Assembly (NCBI GenBank): GCA_964460785.1
Contig: CAYWQB010000005.1
Span: 128,452-192,451, forward strand
Length of the DNA stretch: 64,000 nt
DNA from: CAYWQB01 sp964460785
GTDB lineage: Bacteria > Chlamydiota > Chlamydiia > Chlamydiales > CAYWQB01
Direction of reading: 5' to 3'
The notes below the pieces were generated by a model. The model was given only the letters and a program-made list of their open reading frames with translations, was not told where the DNA came from and did no database searches. This document shows, piece by piece, positions 17,907 to 27,100 of this stretch. Every line of letters starts with the position of its first letter. The first letter of the stretch is position 1. Both the position numbers and the translations under genes were made by a program.

Positions 17907-18449
17907 CTAACCTTGGTAGAAAGTTAAGTCAATCTCTACAGAGACTTCATTGGCAACACGTATGAAAAAAAATGCACTTGGAGGGTCTAGGTGAAATTCA
18001 TTTAGCCTTATGGGCATCTTTAGTTTTAATTGAATTCTCTGACCATCCCTAGAAACTTCTGTGACTTCAGATAGAACGCTTTTTTGTGTATCGTTCATTG
18101 TAATAGTAGAGGGTAAGGAGTCCCCTTTTTTGATGCTTTCAATGGCAACGTGATCAAAGGTTGCCGCAATGACAGGGTTCTGCTCATAGTGAAACATATC
18201 CCGCATATTTGCATCTCTTTTGGCAAGCCCTGTGTCCATGGATTCAATAGGTAGAATTGCTTGCCATGAGAGGAGCCCTTGATTGCGATCGGGCTGTGTG
18301 TCAAATGGAAGAGCTGTTCCTTGTCCAGAAAATTTGTGTAGAGTCGATGACCCAGAAAACGTTACAGAGGCAGATCCCTTTGTCCAATTTGATGCTTCTA
18401 TAAAAGGGAAAAATGAAAAAGTTAAAAAAGCTATGAGCAGGCTACGCAT
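17907..18449 (-). CDS. YceI-like periplasmic lipid/isoprenoid-binding protein
   Basis: A 180-residue protein with a signal peptide (about 1-20, ending FIEAS). The mature part has the YceI lipocalin-like pattern: FSGSSTLHKFSGQGT, DTGLAKRDANMRDMFH (a hallmark of the family) and NPVIAATF. YceI proteins bind long isoprenoid quinones or similar amphiphiles. As the first gene of the polyketide operon it is a natural periplasmic carrier for the product. A GAGG site precedes the ATG by about nine bases. A striking inverted repeat lies upstream at 18508-18543. Confidence 0.9.
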   Translation of the reverse strand: MRSLLIAFLTFSFFPFIEASNWTKGSASVTFSGSSTLHKFSGQGTALPFDTQPDRNQGLLSWQAILPIESMDTGLAKRDANMRDMFHYEQNPVIAATFDHVAIESIKKGDSLPSTITMNDTQKSVLSEVTEVSRDGQRIQLKLKMPIRLNEFHLDPPSAFFFIRVANEVSVEIDLTFYQG

Positions 18450-18507
18450 GGTTTTGACCTCGCTGAAATGTACAGCTCATTGCTACGTCATATTGTTTTT
18501 TTTATGA

Positions 18508-18543
18508 ATAAGTATTTCTAATTTTTTGATTAAAAATACTTAT
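18508..18543. repeat. Perfect 10-bp inverted repeat upstream of the polyketide operon
   Basis: Arms ATAAGTATTT (18508-18517) and AAATACTTAT (18534-18543) are exact reverse complements, 16 bases apart. After one mismatched pair four more bases pair inside (TAAT/ATTA), leaving a six-base loop. It lies 59 bases before the YceI start codon and beyond the dnaK terminator. It has no T tract in the operon's direction suited to termination, so an operator or a leader hairpin is more likely. Confidence 0.6.
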
Positions 18544-18555
18544 GTATTGAGGCAC

Positions 18556-18586
18556 AAAAAAAGCCCTCTCAAAAGAGAGGGCTTTT
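18556..18586 (-). terminator. Intrinsic terminator after dnaK
   Basis: On the minus strand the transcript would form a 12-bp stem AAAAGCCCTCTC/GAGAGGGCTTTT with a four-base TTTT loop, and the T run continues for seven bases. It lies 26 bases past the dnaK stop codon, so it should end the hrcA-grpE-dnaK transcript and separate it from the polyketide operon on the same strand. Confidence 0.9.
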
Positions 18587-18611
18587 GGAAAAAGAAGAGT
18601 ATCGCAGAGGG

Positions 18612-20534
18612 TTACTTCTGCTCTTTGTCATCCTCGTTGATGACTTCAACCTCAGCATCTTCAATATTTTCTTCATTTGATTCAGCTTGAGGTTGTGCCT
18701 GCTGCTGCTCTCCAGCCTGAGCTTGAGCTGCTTGCTGCATCGTCTCTCCGATTTTTTGCATCTCTTGGTTTAGAGCTGCTGTTGCTTGCTTGATCTGCTC
18801 TGCATCAGTTCCTTCAAGAGCTTTTTTGATTGCATCAACCTTGTCTTGAATCTGCTTGGCAACATCCGCAGGGATCTTGTCTTTAAAATCAGTAAGAGAT
18901 TTTTCTGCACGATAAGCCAGGCTATCCGCTTCATTGCGCGCATCAGCCTCTTCTTTTTTCTTCTTATCTGCATCGCGGTTCATTTCCGCATCCTTAACCA
19001 TGCGATCAATCTCATCCTCACTCAAGCCAGAAGAGGCTTCAATACGGATCTTTTGTTCTTTTCCAGACTGCTTGTCTTTCGCAGAAACATGCAAGATCGC
19101 GTTCGCATCCACATCGAAGCACACTTCAATCTGTGGTACGCCACGAGGAGAAGGAGGAATATCAGATAGGTCAAAGCGGCCAATTTCACGGTTTTCATTC
19201 GCAACTTGTCGCTCACCCTGTAGAACGCGGATTGTTACAGCAGGCTGGTTGTCTGCTGCAGTGGAGAAAATCTGCTTTTTCTGTACAGGAATGGTGGTGT
19301 TACGCTCAATCAGAGGAGTCATAATTCCTCCTAGCGTTTCAATCCCTAGTGTTAGAGGGATCACATCAAGAAGAAGGATATCTTTGACATCTCCAGTTAA
19401 GACACCACCTTGGATCGCAGCACCAATAGCGACTACTTCATCAGGGTTAACCCCTTTATGCGGCTCTTTACCAAAGATCTCTTTGACGATCTCTTGGACA
19501 GCAGGCATACGAGACATTCCTCCAACAAGGATGACTTCACTGATCTCAGAGTTAGAGACACCTGCATCTTGCATCGCTTTTTGGCAAGGTCCACGCGTAC
19601 GTTCAATCAGGCTGTGAACTAGAGACTCAAGCTTAGCACGTGTCAATGTAAGAGAAAGGTGCTTAGGACCAGAGGAGTCCATTGTGATGAAGGGCTGGTT
19701 GATCTCTGTGGATGTAGTTCCAGAAAGCTCAATTTTTGCTTTTTCTGCTGCATCACGGATACGCTGGAGAGCCATCTTATCATTGCGCAGATCAATGCTG
19801 TTTTCCTTTTTGAACTCTTCGATGATCCAGTCCATGATGGCTTTGTCAAAGTCATCTCCACCAAGGTGAGTATCTCCGTTAGTTGCAAGTACTTCAAAGA
19901 CGCCATCACCAATTTCTAGGATAGAGATATCAAAGGTTCCTCCACCAAGGTCATAAACAGCAATCTTTGCATCATGCTTTTTATCTAGGCCATAAGCTAG
20001 AGCAGCAGCTGTTGGCTCAGGAATGATACGCTTAACATCAAGCCCCGCAATCTTACCTGCATCCTTTGTAGATTGACGCTGTGAATCGTTGAAGTAAGCA
20101 GGAACAGTGACCACAGCCTCTGTGACCTCTTCACCAAGATAGGCTTCAGCAGTCTCTTTCATCTTTGTAAGGACAAGAGCTCCAATCTCTTCTGGTGTGT
20201 AGTCCTTGCCATTTGCCTCAAAAATCGCGTCGCCATTGCTGTTGGGCTTCACTTTGTAAGACACAGAAGATACCTCTTCTCCAACTTCATCAAACTTTCG
20301 TCCAATAAAGCGCTTTGTAGAGTATAGAGTGTTTTCTGGGTTGGTGACAGACTGACGTTTCGCAGGTACACCTACCAGGCGCTCTTCTCCTTTGAAGGCA
20401 GCAACGGATGGAGTGGTGCGACCACCTTCTGCAGAAGTGATCACCTTTGCAGAAGAGCCTTCCATGATGGCCACGCATGAGTTGGTGGTCCCAAGGTCAA
20501 TCCCTATAATTTTCCCTTTCTTTTTAGCCGTCAT
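18612..20534 (-). CDS. dnaK: Chaperone DnaK (Hsp70)
   Basis: A 640-residue Hsp70 of normal length that refolds proteins with DnaJ and GrpE. Hallmarks: GIDLGTTNSCVA near the start, VYDLGGGTFDISIL, VGGMSRMPAVQ, the linker DILLLDVIPLTLGIETLGG, and a substrate-binding domain ending in an acidic, glutamine-rich tail. The start at 20534 is chosen because AAGGAG lies six bases upstream; an in-frame ATG at 20561 would overlap grpE further. It is the last gene of hrcA-grpE-dnaK, followed by a strong terminator, and is probably under HrcA control. Confidence 0.99.
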   Translation of the reverse strand: MTAKKKGKIIGIDLGTTNSCVAIMEGSSAKVITSAEGGRTTPSVAAFKGEERLVGVPAKRQSVTNPENTLYSTKRFIGRKFDEVGEEVSSVSYKVKPNSNGDAIFEANGKDYTPEEIGALVLTKMKETAEAYLGEEVTEAVVTVPAYFNDSQRQSTKDAGKIAGLDVKRIIPEPTAAALAYGLDKKHDAKIAVYDLGGGTFDISILEIGDGVFEVLATNGDTHLGGDDFDKAIMDWIIEEFKKENSIDLRNDKMALQRIRDAAEKAKIELSGTTSTEINQPFITMDSSGPKHLSLTLTRAKLESLVHSLIERTRGPCQKAMQDAGVSNSEISEVILVGGMSRMPAVQEIVKEIFGKEPHKGVNPDEVVAIGAAIQGGVLTGDVKDILLLDVIPLTLGIETLGGIMTPLIERNTTIPVQKKQIFSTAADNQPAVTIRVLQGERQVANENREIGRFDLSDIPPSPRGVPQIEVCFDVDANAILHVSAKDKQSGKEQKIRIEASSGLSEDEIDRMVKDAEMNRDADKKKKEEADARNEADSLAYRAEKSLTDFKDKIPADVAKQIQDKVDAIKKALEGTDAEQIKQATAALNQEMQKIGETMQQAAQAQAGEQQQAQPQAESNEENIEDAEVEVINEDDKEQK

Positions 20535-21141
20535 TTTCGACTCCTTTCTGTTGATTTTCATTTAACTCTTCATTGGGGGAACTTGTGGCTTTCTTAGCAA
20601 CTTTTACACGAGCGGGGCGCACAATATAGTCTCCCATTTTGTAACCTTTTGCATACTCCTCAAGGATGGTACCCTCAGGTTTATCCGTCGTTTCATCTGC
20701 CTCGACTGCTTCATGGAGGTGAGGGTTAAACTCTTCTCCCATGGCGGAGTAGGAAGAAATATTATTGTTAGCAAAGACATCGTGAAACTGGTTCAAGATC
20801 ATCTTAAAGCCAATCGCCCAGTTTTTAACCTCTTCAGACATGTTGTCAGCACAGTCTAGTGCTTTTTCCATCTGGTCTAGAGGGGCTAGGAAGTCTTCTG
20901 CAAAGCGTCCAATTGCATAGCGAGTCATCTCTTCACGCTCTTTATGGAGGCGCTTACGTGTGTTCTCAAGTTCTGCAAGTTGGCGTAAATTTGTATCTTT
21001 CAACTCTTGCTGTTGTGCACGGAGTTTCTCTAGCTCTTCTTTTAAGAGGTCATTCACAGACTCTGCAGAGATTTCCTCTACCTTCTTTTCTTCTGTTTCT
21101 TCGACCTTCTGATCCTTTTTGTCATCTTTGGCTTTAGCCAT
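20524..21141 (-). CDS. grpE: Nucleotide exchange factor GrpE
   Basis: A 205-residue partner that releases ADP from DnaK. It has the usual charged N-terminus, a long coiled coil (about 25-75, ending TNLRQLAELENTRKR) and a C-terminal beta domain with FNPHLHEAV and the final VRPARVKVA. The start at 21141 has AGGAG seven bases upstream. Its 3' end overlaps the dnaK start by 11 bases and its start lies ten bases after hrcA. Confidence 0.97.
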   Translation of the reverse strand: MAKAKDDKKDQKVEETEEKKVEEISAESVNDLLKEELEKLRAQQQELKDTNLRQLAELENTRKRLHKEREEMTRYAIGRFAEDFLAPLDQMEKALDCADNMSEEVKNWAIGFKMILNQFHDVFANNNISSYSAMGEEFNPHLHEAVEADETTDKPEGTILEEYAKGYKMGDYIVRPARVKVAKKATSSPNEELNENQQKGVENDG

Positions 21142-21151
21142 ACGTGAACTC

Positions 21152-22288
21152 CTAACTTGATCCCGGTGTATGAGTGAGAAGCTTAGGTGCTGAAGCAAGA
21201 TACATTTTATGTGCTTCAGGCATCCGGTAGCTTAACTTATGTGTGTAGATATTGCGTGTGAGGAAGCTAGATAAAGCTTCCGAAAAGTCTTGTAAGGCTC
21301 CCATAATTTGTCGGTAGGGAAGGCGTGTGGGGCCAAGAAGAGCAATGGAGCCAACAATGTGTGCGTGAATGCGATAAGGGTGTGTCATGAGAGCACACTG
21401 GGTGCTGTGTGGTTGGTATGCCTTTAGATCATCTCCAATGAAACTTAAGGGCTCTCCTTCTTTGATTGTTTGGCGCAGGATCTCGCGCAACCCTGAGCGA
21501 TCTTCAAAAAGGGAAAGGCCTTCTGCAAGGGCTTTGGGGTCTTGAAACTCAGGGAGTTTAAGTAGCTTAGAAAAGCCAGTGAGGTAGAGGTCATCTTCTC
21601 GGAAGTGTGAGTAGCGCAACATATAGCGCACCAGCGTCTCTTCATAAAAGCTGCGTGCAATCACCTCTTCTTCATCGGAGAGAAGTTCATCACAAGCACG
21701 ACTAGAAAGTTGCGAGCGGAAGTAGGATTCAATACGTCGCAAAGAAAAAGAGCTGAGAGAAGCGTCGGTATAAAGGATCTCTGTTTGCACTAGCCCAAAG
21801 TCTGTGATCAGGGCGCAAAGATAGCGGTTGCCATCCAAGTGAACAAGTTTGATATCGCGCACAAAATCTTGATCAAACCGAGGGGCTGAAATGCACACGG
21901 CAAGACCAAGTTTGTCACTAAAGGTCTCTGCTGCTTGGCAGAGCGTACCACTGATATCTTTTGTTTCTAGCTGGTGAAGAAACTGTAAGGTTTGATGAAG
22001 AGACTCTTGATGAATAGGTTGGTCGCGGTAATGATCGACATAGAGACGTAGTGCTTTAGCCGTGGGGATGCGTCCTCCAGATGAGTGTTGCTGTTGGAGG
22101 TAGCCCATTTCTTCTAAAACGGCAAAATAGTTGCGTAGCGTAGCTGAGCTTAGCTCAGGAAAAGACTCATCCTTAAGAGTATGCGAGCCTATAGGGGCGC
22201 CAATCTTAAGGTAAAGGTCTACAAGCCCCAGCAGGACCTTTTGCATCCGCTGGTTTTTTTTTGTCGGCTTGGAAGAAAGATGCTTCAC
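21152..22288 (-). CDS. hrcA: Heat-inducible transcription repressor HrcA
   Basis: Repressor that binds CIRCE elements and needs chaperonin help to fold. The N-terminal winged helix includes GAPIGSHTL and SSATLRNYFAVLEEMGYL (helix-turn-helix), followed by HSSGGRIPT, all typical of HrcA. I start it at a GTG (22288) because AAGGAG lies seven bases upstream and a TTGACT-N17-TAAAAT promoter ends at 22318. An upstream in-frame ATG at 22315 is too close to that -10 box to be in a normal leader. That gives 378 residues. A CIRCE-like repeat just upstream points to self-control of hrcA-grpE-dnaK. Confidence 0.93.
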   Translation of the reverse strand: MKHLSSKPTKKNQRMQKVLLGLVDLYLKIGAPIGSHTLKDESFPELSSATLRNYFAVLEEMGYLQQQHSSGGRIPTAKALRLYVDHYRDQPIHQESLHQTLQFLHQLETKDISGTLCQAAETFSDKLGLAVCISAPRFDQDFVRDIKLVHLDGNRYLCALITDFGLVQTEILYTDASLSSFSLRRIESYFRSQLSSRACDELLSDEEEVIARSFYEETLVRYMLRYSHFREDDLYLTGFSKLLKLPEFQDPKALAEGLSLFEDRSGLREILRQTIKEGEPLSFIGDDLKAYQPHSTQCALMTHPYRIHAHIVGSIALLGPTRLPYRQIMGALQDFSEALSSFLTRNIYTHKLSYRMPEAHKMYLASAPKLLTHTPGSS

Positions 22289-22317
22289 TGCAAGACTCCT
22301 TTTCTTACCAGGCATCT

Positions 22318-22346
22318 ATTTTATCCATCGCTTTGTTGAGAGTCAA
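22318..22346 (-). promoter_or_regulatory. Predicted housekeeping-type promoter of hrcA-grpE-dnaK
   Basis: On the minus strand TTGACT (22346-22341) and TAAAAT (22323-22318) are separated by 17 bases, close to the sigma-70/sigma-66 consensus. Transcription would begin near 22311, leaving a leader of roughly 23 bases before the GTG start of hrcA. Confidence 0.75.
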
Positions 22347-22352
22347 GTGTTT

Positions 22353-22379
22353 TTAGCAGTCTTCGTTATTGATTGCTGA
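22353..22379. promoter_or_regulatory. CIRCE-like HrcA operator
   Basis: TTAGCAGTC (22353-22361), nine bases, then GATTGCTGA (22371-22379). The consensus is TTAGCACTC-N9-GAGTGCTAA; seven of nine positions match in the left/right pairing and the spacer is exact. It ends six bases upstream of the -35 box of the hrcA promoter, where a bound dimer could hinder polymerase. Confidence 0.8.
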
Positions 22380-22598
22380 ATTTTGATTGTAGCTCTCTGA
22401 AATCAAGGAAACTACAACACATTGTCTTGTTGTGGCTCCTGCCTAAATAGGTGCCTTCTGCAAAAAATGACCGCCTATTGTACCTTGATGAGAGCGGGTG
22501 TTTTTAAAATAAATATTTACATTTTATAAAAAAGAGGGCATGTAAAGGCTCCCGGGGATCCCCGGATTTTTATAATAATAGGAGGTAACATAGAGCTT

Positions 22599-24101
22599 AT
22601 GGTGAGTCGGTGCTTATATAGCTTCTTCTTCATCATTGGTGTTGCCCTTGTTGCCGCTCTTTTTCATAATCCAGATCATGTAGCCAGACGTAAATCTCTC
22701 ATAGAAGGTGAAAAGCAATTGCGCTTCAGCTCAAATATACAGTTGAGCGAAGAGGAGCAAAGGGTAGACCAATATTTGAAACAACTGCAAAAGCAGGTCA
22801 AGGTAGAAAGCCCCACTGTTTTAGCAGATCCTCGAGCTATTCTTTCTAAAGATGCTCGCATCTATAAAACCCCTTTAATGCGCCTGATTGCGCGCATGCC
22901 CAAAGGGGGGGTTTTGCATATTCATTCATCTGCAATGGGAGATTTGCACTGGCTTTTAGAAAAAGCAATCGAAGAGCCACATTGCTATATTTACCTAGGG
23001 AAAGGTGATGGGAAGCTTGTGACAGGGGCGATGCGCTTTTTTCAAGAGCCTCCCTCTTTAGATTGGAAGCCCTTGCGTATGATCTTAGAAAGATCAGCGA
23101 CTAAACAGGAAGCTATCCAGCACCTGCAGTATCTTGTTACCCTAAACCCAAAGCATGCTGGGTCTGCTCATACCGTGTGGGGGCATTTTGAGGATTGCTT
23201 TAAGCGTATTAAAGGTCTTGTGCAATACCAGCCTTTGCGGAAGGAGTACCTCAAGCATGTACTGACAGACTATGTGAAGCAAAATGTGCAATATTTAGAG
23301 GTTCGATCGAGTCTCTCTCCTCTTTATGACTTAGAGGGAAACCCACTGACAGATGCAGAACACTTGCAGCTTCTGGCAGATGTGGTCAAAGAAATGCAAG
23401 CCATTGATCCAGCATTTTCTATGAAGGTCATCCAAGCTGGCTCCAGGCACGCCACCTTAGAGCAGATGGAGGGAAAACTTGAACGCTATGCTCAGCTAAG
23501 TCAGCAATTCCCTCGGCTGTTGGTGGGGTTTGATATTGTAAACCAAGAAGATGTGTTGAAGGGGCAGTTGGACTACTTGCCAGCCCTTCTCTCCTTTAAG
23601 GAGCGCTATGCAGAAATCAATCCTTCATTCTTCTTTCATGCAGGGGAGTCCACAGAAAGAGAGAATGAAAATATTGTAGACTCGATTCTTCTTGGGACAC
23701 GCCGGATTGGCCATGGGTTGCGATTGGCTTATCACCCTCACTTGATGGGCATGGTCAAAAACCATCATGTTTGTGTAGAGGTTTGTCCGATCAGTAATCA
23801 AGTCCTGGGGTTTGTCGGAGACTTGCGGCATCACCCTGCTCAGGTGTTAATGAACTTTGGTATTCCCATTGTTCTTTCCCCTGATGATCCAGGCATCATG
23901 CGATATTCTTTTAATGGAGATTTTTTCGCAGCCTGTGTGCACTGGCAGCTTGATTTGAAAGATCTAAAGCAAATCTCGATGAACTCTATTATTTACAGTG
24001 CCATGAACCAACAGGAAAAGAGCCAAGCTCTTAGCCACTGGGAAAGGCGCTGGAAAAAGTTTATTCATTGGGCCTCTGAACAGCAGCGGCTCTCCGTCTA
24101 A
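22599..24101 (+). CDS. Exported adenosine deaminase, ADGF/ADA2-like
   Basis: A 500-residue amidohydrolase-fold deaminase with an N-terminal hydrophobic signal or anchor (about 5-22). Metal and catalytic motifs are present: HIH (107-109, in GGVLHIHSSAMG), FFHAGES with the catalytic Glu, RIGHGLRL, VCPISNQVLG and LSPDDPGIM. The extended N-terminal part before HIH and the overall length match the ADGF/ADA2 group rather than the shorter cytosolic adenosine deaminases of about 340 residues. It should turn adenosine into inosine outside the inner membrane. Whether it leaves the cell is unknown. A terminator follows, so it is a single-gene unit. Confidence 0.87.
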   Translation: MVSRCLYSFFFIIGVALVAALFHNPDHVARRKSLIEGEKQLRFSSNIQLSEEEQRVDQYLKQLQKQVKVESPTVLADPRAILSKDARIYKTPLMRLIARMPKGGVLHIHSSAMGDLHWLLEKAIEEPHCYIYLGKGDGKLVTGAMRFFQEPPSLDWKPLRMILERSATKQEAIQHLQYLVTLNPKHAGSAHTVWGHFEDCFKRIKGLVQYQPLRKEYLKHVLTDYVKQNVQYLEVRSSLSPLYDLEGNPLTDAEHLQLLADVVKEMQAIDPAFSMKVIQAGSRHATLEQMEGKLERYAQLSQQFPRLLVGFDIVNQEDVLKGQLDYLPALLSFKERYAEINPSFFFHAGESTERENENIVDSILLGTRRIGHGLRLAYHPHLMGMVKNHHVCVEVCPISNQVLGFVGDLRHHPAQVLMNFGIPIVLSPDDPGIMRYSFNGDFFAACVHWQLDLKDLKQISMNSIIYSAMNQQEKSQALSHWERRWKKFIHWASEQQRLSV

Positions 24102-24113
24102 AATCCTTCGTTT

Positions 24114-24140
24114 ATGCTCCCTGTGTCAGGGAGCATTTTT
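24114..24140 (+). terminator. Intrinsic terminator after the adenosine deaminase gene
   Basis: Arms ATGCTCCCTG (24114-24123) and CAGGGAGCAT (24127-24136) pair perfectly around a three-base loop and are followed by TTTT on the plus strand. On the minus strand no T run follows, so it should stop only the rightward transcript. Confidence 0.88.
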
Positions 24141-27100
24141 ATTCCTTAAAATCAAAGGGTTGTAACTCTTCAAAGATCGCTTTATCTTTCCATAAAACAG
24201 GAAGGACATCGATAAGAGAGGGAGACCAGTGGATCCCTTTTGTGTAAATGAGAGAGGAAGCTACCTTTGAGGCAATAATCGCTTTTTTATGAATATCTGG
24301 GATTTGCTCTAAAAGCCGCTCAGGAAACTGATCCCTGAGTAACTTAGGGCAGTAGTTTAGATAGCAGCGGATCATGGGGTCCTCAGGATCTTTACTTAGC
24401 TTTACAGTATCTAGGTAATGAAGAAGTTGATCCGTATAATAGTTGATGCGATCGGAGATCTGGTTGGAGATCTCAGATAAGTAGGGGCCTCCCTTCTTGC
24501 AACCTTGCAGCAGAGTCTTCGCTTCCGCATAGGCAAGCTTACGCAATGTTTCCAGAATTTGGTCAACGAGGGTAGACTTGTACTGTAAGAATTCTTCATC
24601 TGTTAGCGTTAAGCCAGCTAAGACTTCAAAAGAAGAGCAGATCACACCTGCTTTATTTGCAGAGCTGTCTTTAATGATAAGGACTCCCATCTTTTCTAGT
24701 GATAGGCGAGCCCAGGGAGTGAGGTAGAGGTTGGCTCCTTCAATAATCGCCTTGGCAGAGGGAGCTCCATGATCTGTAAGAAAGTCCCGAAAGTTGGTAT
24801 TGTTTAGGGTTTTAGGACGCCCTCCGGCGGGGACAAAAATATCCGCCTTCACTTTATGGACAGTATTGCGGTAAAGGTTGTTCATCTCATTGCCGGAAAC
24901 CCAGGTTTGGACCGCTTTTTTCCCTTTTTTTCTCCAAACGAGAGTTTGTTGGGCATAAGCTGTTTCTCCCTTCTTGGTCTTGCAGTCGAGAAGAAATCCG
25001 CTTTCTGAGAGCTTTTCTGGGTTGTAGTAGCGAATAGAAAGACCAGAGTGGAAGAGACGCTTCATTTCCTCAAGGTCAAGACCATTGGGGTCGTAGATAG
25101 TTCCTGAAACATCTGTGAGGGCAACAAGCTTGGCTGTATGTCGGTAGTATTTATAGAGGTTATAGATTTGATTGCCTGCTACATCTCCATCTGGCCCCCC
25201 TGTCATTTTGATCGTAAAGGGGTCTTTCAGAGGATTAATTTTTAAATGTTTTAAGACCTCATGCATGTAAACATTCACACCTAGTGAGGTCACCCCATAC
25301 TCTTTATGGTTGATGCCAACATCAGGCTTTGCTGAGATGAATGAGCCACCAGGCTTATAGTTGTATCTCTTGCTTTGTGCTGCAATCCATTCAATCATTG
25401 GGTTGTGCATATTTTCATCTGGGCCGAGGTAGATATACTCAGGACGCTTCCAGTAGTTGACAATATGCTTGGCAATGAGCTTGCCATTAGGGGCGCAGTT
25501 TGTGATGGTAAGTAGAGCATCAATGAAAGTACGCTGTGTATGGTAGAGGTACTCTAACTTTTGCTCTTTACGGAATTTATCCAGTGTTTTTTGGATGCTA
25601 TCCTCAGAAACCTGTGAGCGTCTTAATTCCTGCTCTAAAATTTCCATTTCTGTGTTGAGGCGCCGGTAAGGCTTGAGAAGGATAACACCCTTAGCTCCCC
25701 CTTCTGGGATATCTTTATTCTTCTTATGCTGTGTGTAGGCAAGGTTATAACATTCTAAGAATGTGGCTTTGCTCTCCACTTCCATTTGTTGGCTGCTTCT
25801 TGGGAAAACCGTGCGCAGCCCACCTCTCGATAGGTCTTTAAAGCGGATGTGGAAGCCAAAGTAATGCATGCCCTTGATGAAAAATATTGCATAAGGGAGC
25901 TCAGGGAAGATGGATTGGCGATCAAAAGGAACTTGATCTAAGTATTTAGGGTCTACACGGAAAGAAATAGCAGTTTTATTGTTGCGGTAGAAGTTTGTTT
26001 TTAGTGTGTGATCAATGAAGTTCAATCCCTGCATAAGGACATTGCGGTGAAACTGATCGATGTCTTCATGGCCTGTATCAAGGCTTTTGATTTCTTTGAT
26101 AAAAGAGCGACGCGATTGGTTGTACTTCTTGCGATTATGAAGGTCGGGGTGGAAGCGCTCTTCAAATAGGTGACAAAGCTGCACACTTAGCGTAGGGTGG
26201 CGACAAAAGGCTTCTTCAATTTTCTCATGTGTGTATTGGTGGCTATCCAAATGAACAAGCACTTGATCTACAAAGTTTACTGCGCACTTAAGAAAAATAC
26301 CTAAGCTTCCACGTATTAAGCCCGTATCGATAAAGGTTTTACCGATAAGACCAAGGTCTGGAAAAAATTTTAAAAGGACAAGCTCACGGAGAAAGTCATT
26401 GGTATCACAAGCTTCCCAGGCCGCACGGCCATCAATCCCATGAAGCCCTAAGCTCATCACAAGAATATTATGTTTATCATGCGGGTTGATGTAAGAGGCA
26501 TTCACCCGCTTCATGACGAGGCCATGTCGGTGGATCATCTTGGCTAACCGCGAGAGAAACCCATGTTTAGGGGCATTGCGCCATGCTAATGCAATCCGCA
26601 TAGAAGGAGCATCTCGCTCTTCCCACTTGCGGTCATACCAAGCTTCATATTGGCAGTGGTCGCGGGTTTTGGCGCGGAAGTACATCTCAAGAGCAACAGC
26701 CATACGCCGAATCGATAAAGCCTTTAAAAAGTGAGGGCTAATTTCCCCCATAATAGACTCTAACTCTTTGTGCGTGAAGTCTAAGCCTTTTTTTTCGCAA
26801 GCCGCATGCAGCTTGTGGAGCATCTGCTTGGGGTGATCAACTCGCTCAGAAGACGCATCTGTGAAGTGGAGGATCGCAATGCGAAGAGGTGTATTGCCTT
26901 CAGCATGAGGCAAGGGCTTGTGAGAGACAAAGGTCTGATAGGTCTTAATCCCATAGTAGTGGAAGCGGCTTAGTACCTCAATGTCAGCCTCAGAACTATC
27001 TGGACACAGGACAATGGCAGAGTCCTTTAAATTGATCTGAGAGAAATGCTCCTGTAGGTGAAACCCCATTAAGCTATGGACAATCAAGGTGATGTGCTCA

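Larger units (their letters stand above)
22289..22598. other. Divergent control region between hrcA and the adenosine deaminase gene
   Basis: A 310-base stretch without a gene. It holds the hrcA ribosome site and promoter, a CIRCE-like repeat, then about 100 bases in which I see nothing clear, and next to the rightward gene a perfect 14-bp palindrome CCGGGGATCCCCGG (22552-22565), a TATAAT at about 22571-22576 and AGGAGG at about 22581-22586. The AGGAGG is about 13 bases from the ATG at 22599, farther than usual. Confidence 0.7.

Noticed and set aside
18934..19617. A 227-codon open frame antisense to dnaK
   Set aside because: It lies wholly inside a highly conserved gene, is Ser/Arg rich as expected of a frame opposite dnaK, and has no convincing ribosome site.
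22552..22565. Palindrome CCGGGGATCCCCGG, considered as a terminator or as leftover cloning-site sequence
   Set aside because: The stem would be only five bases with a four-base loop and a short T run. The flanks do not match common vector polylinkers, so chance or a binding site is more likely; nothing supports either.
24114..24140. Hairpin between the deaminase and glutamate dehydrogenase genes as a two-way terminator
   Set aside because: Only the plus strand has a T run after the stem; on the minus strand the following bases are AAAC.
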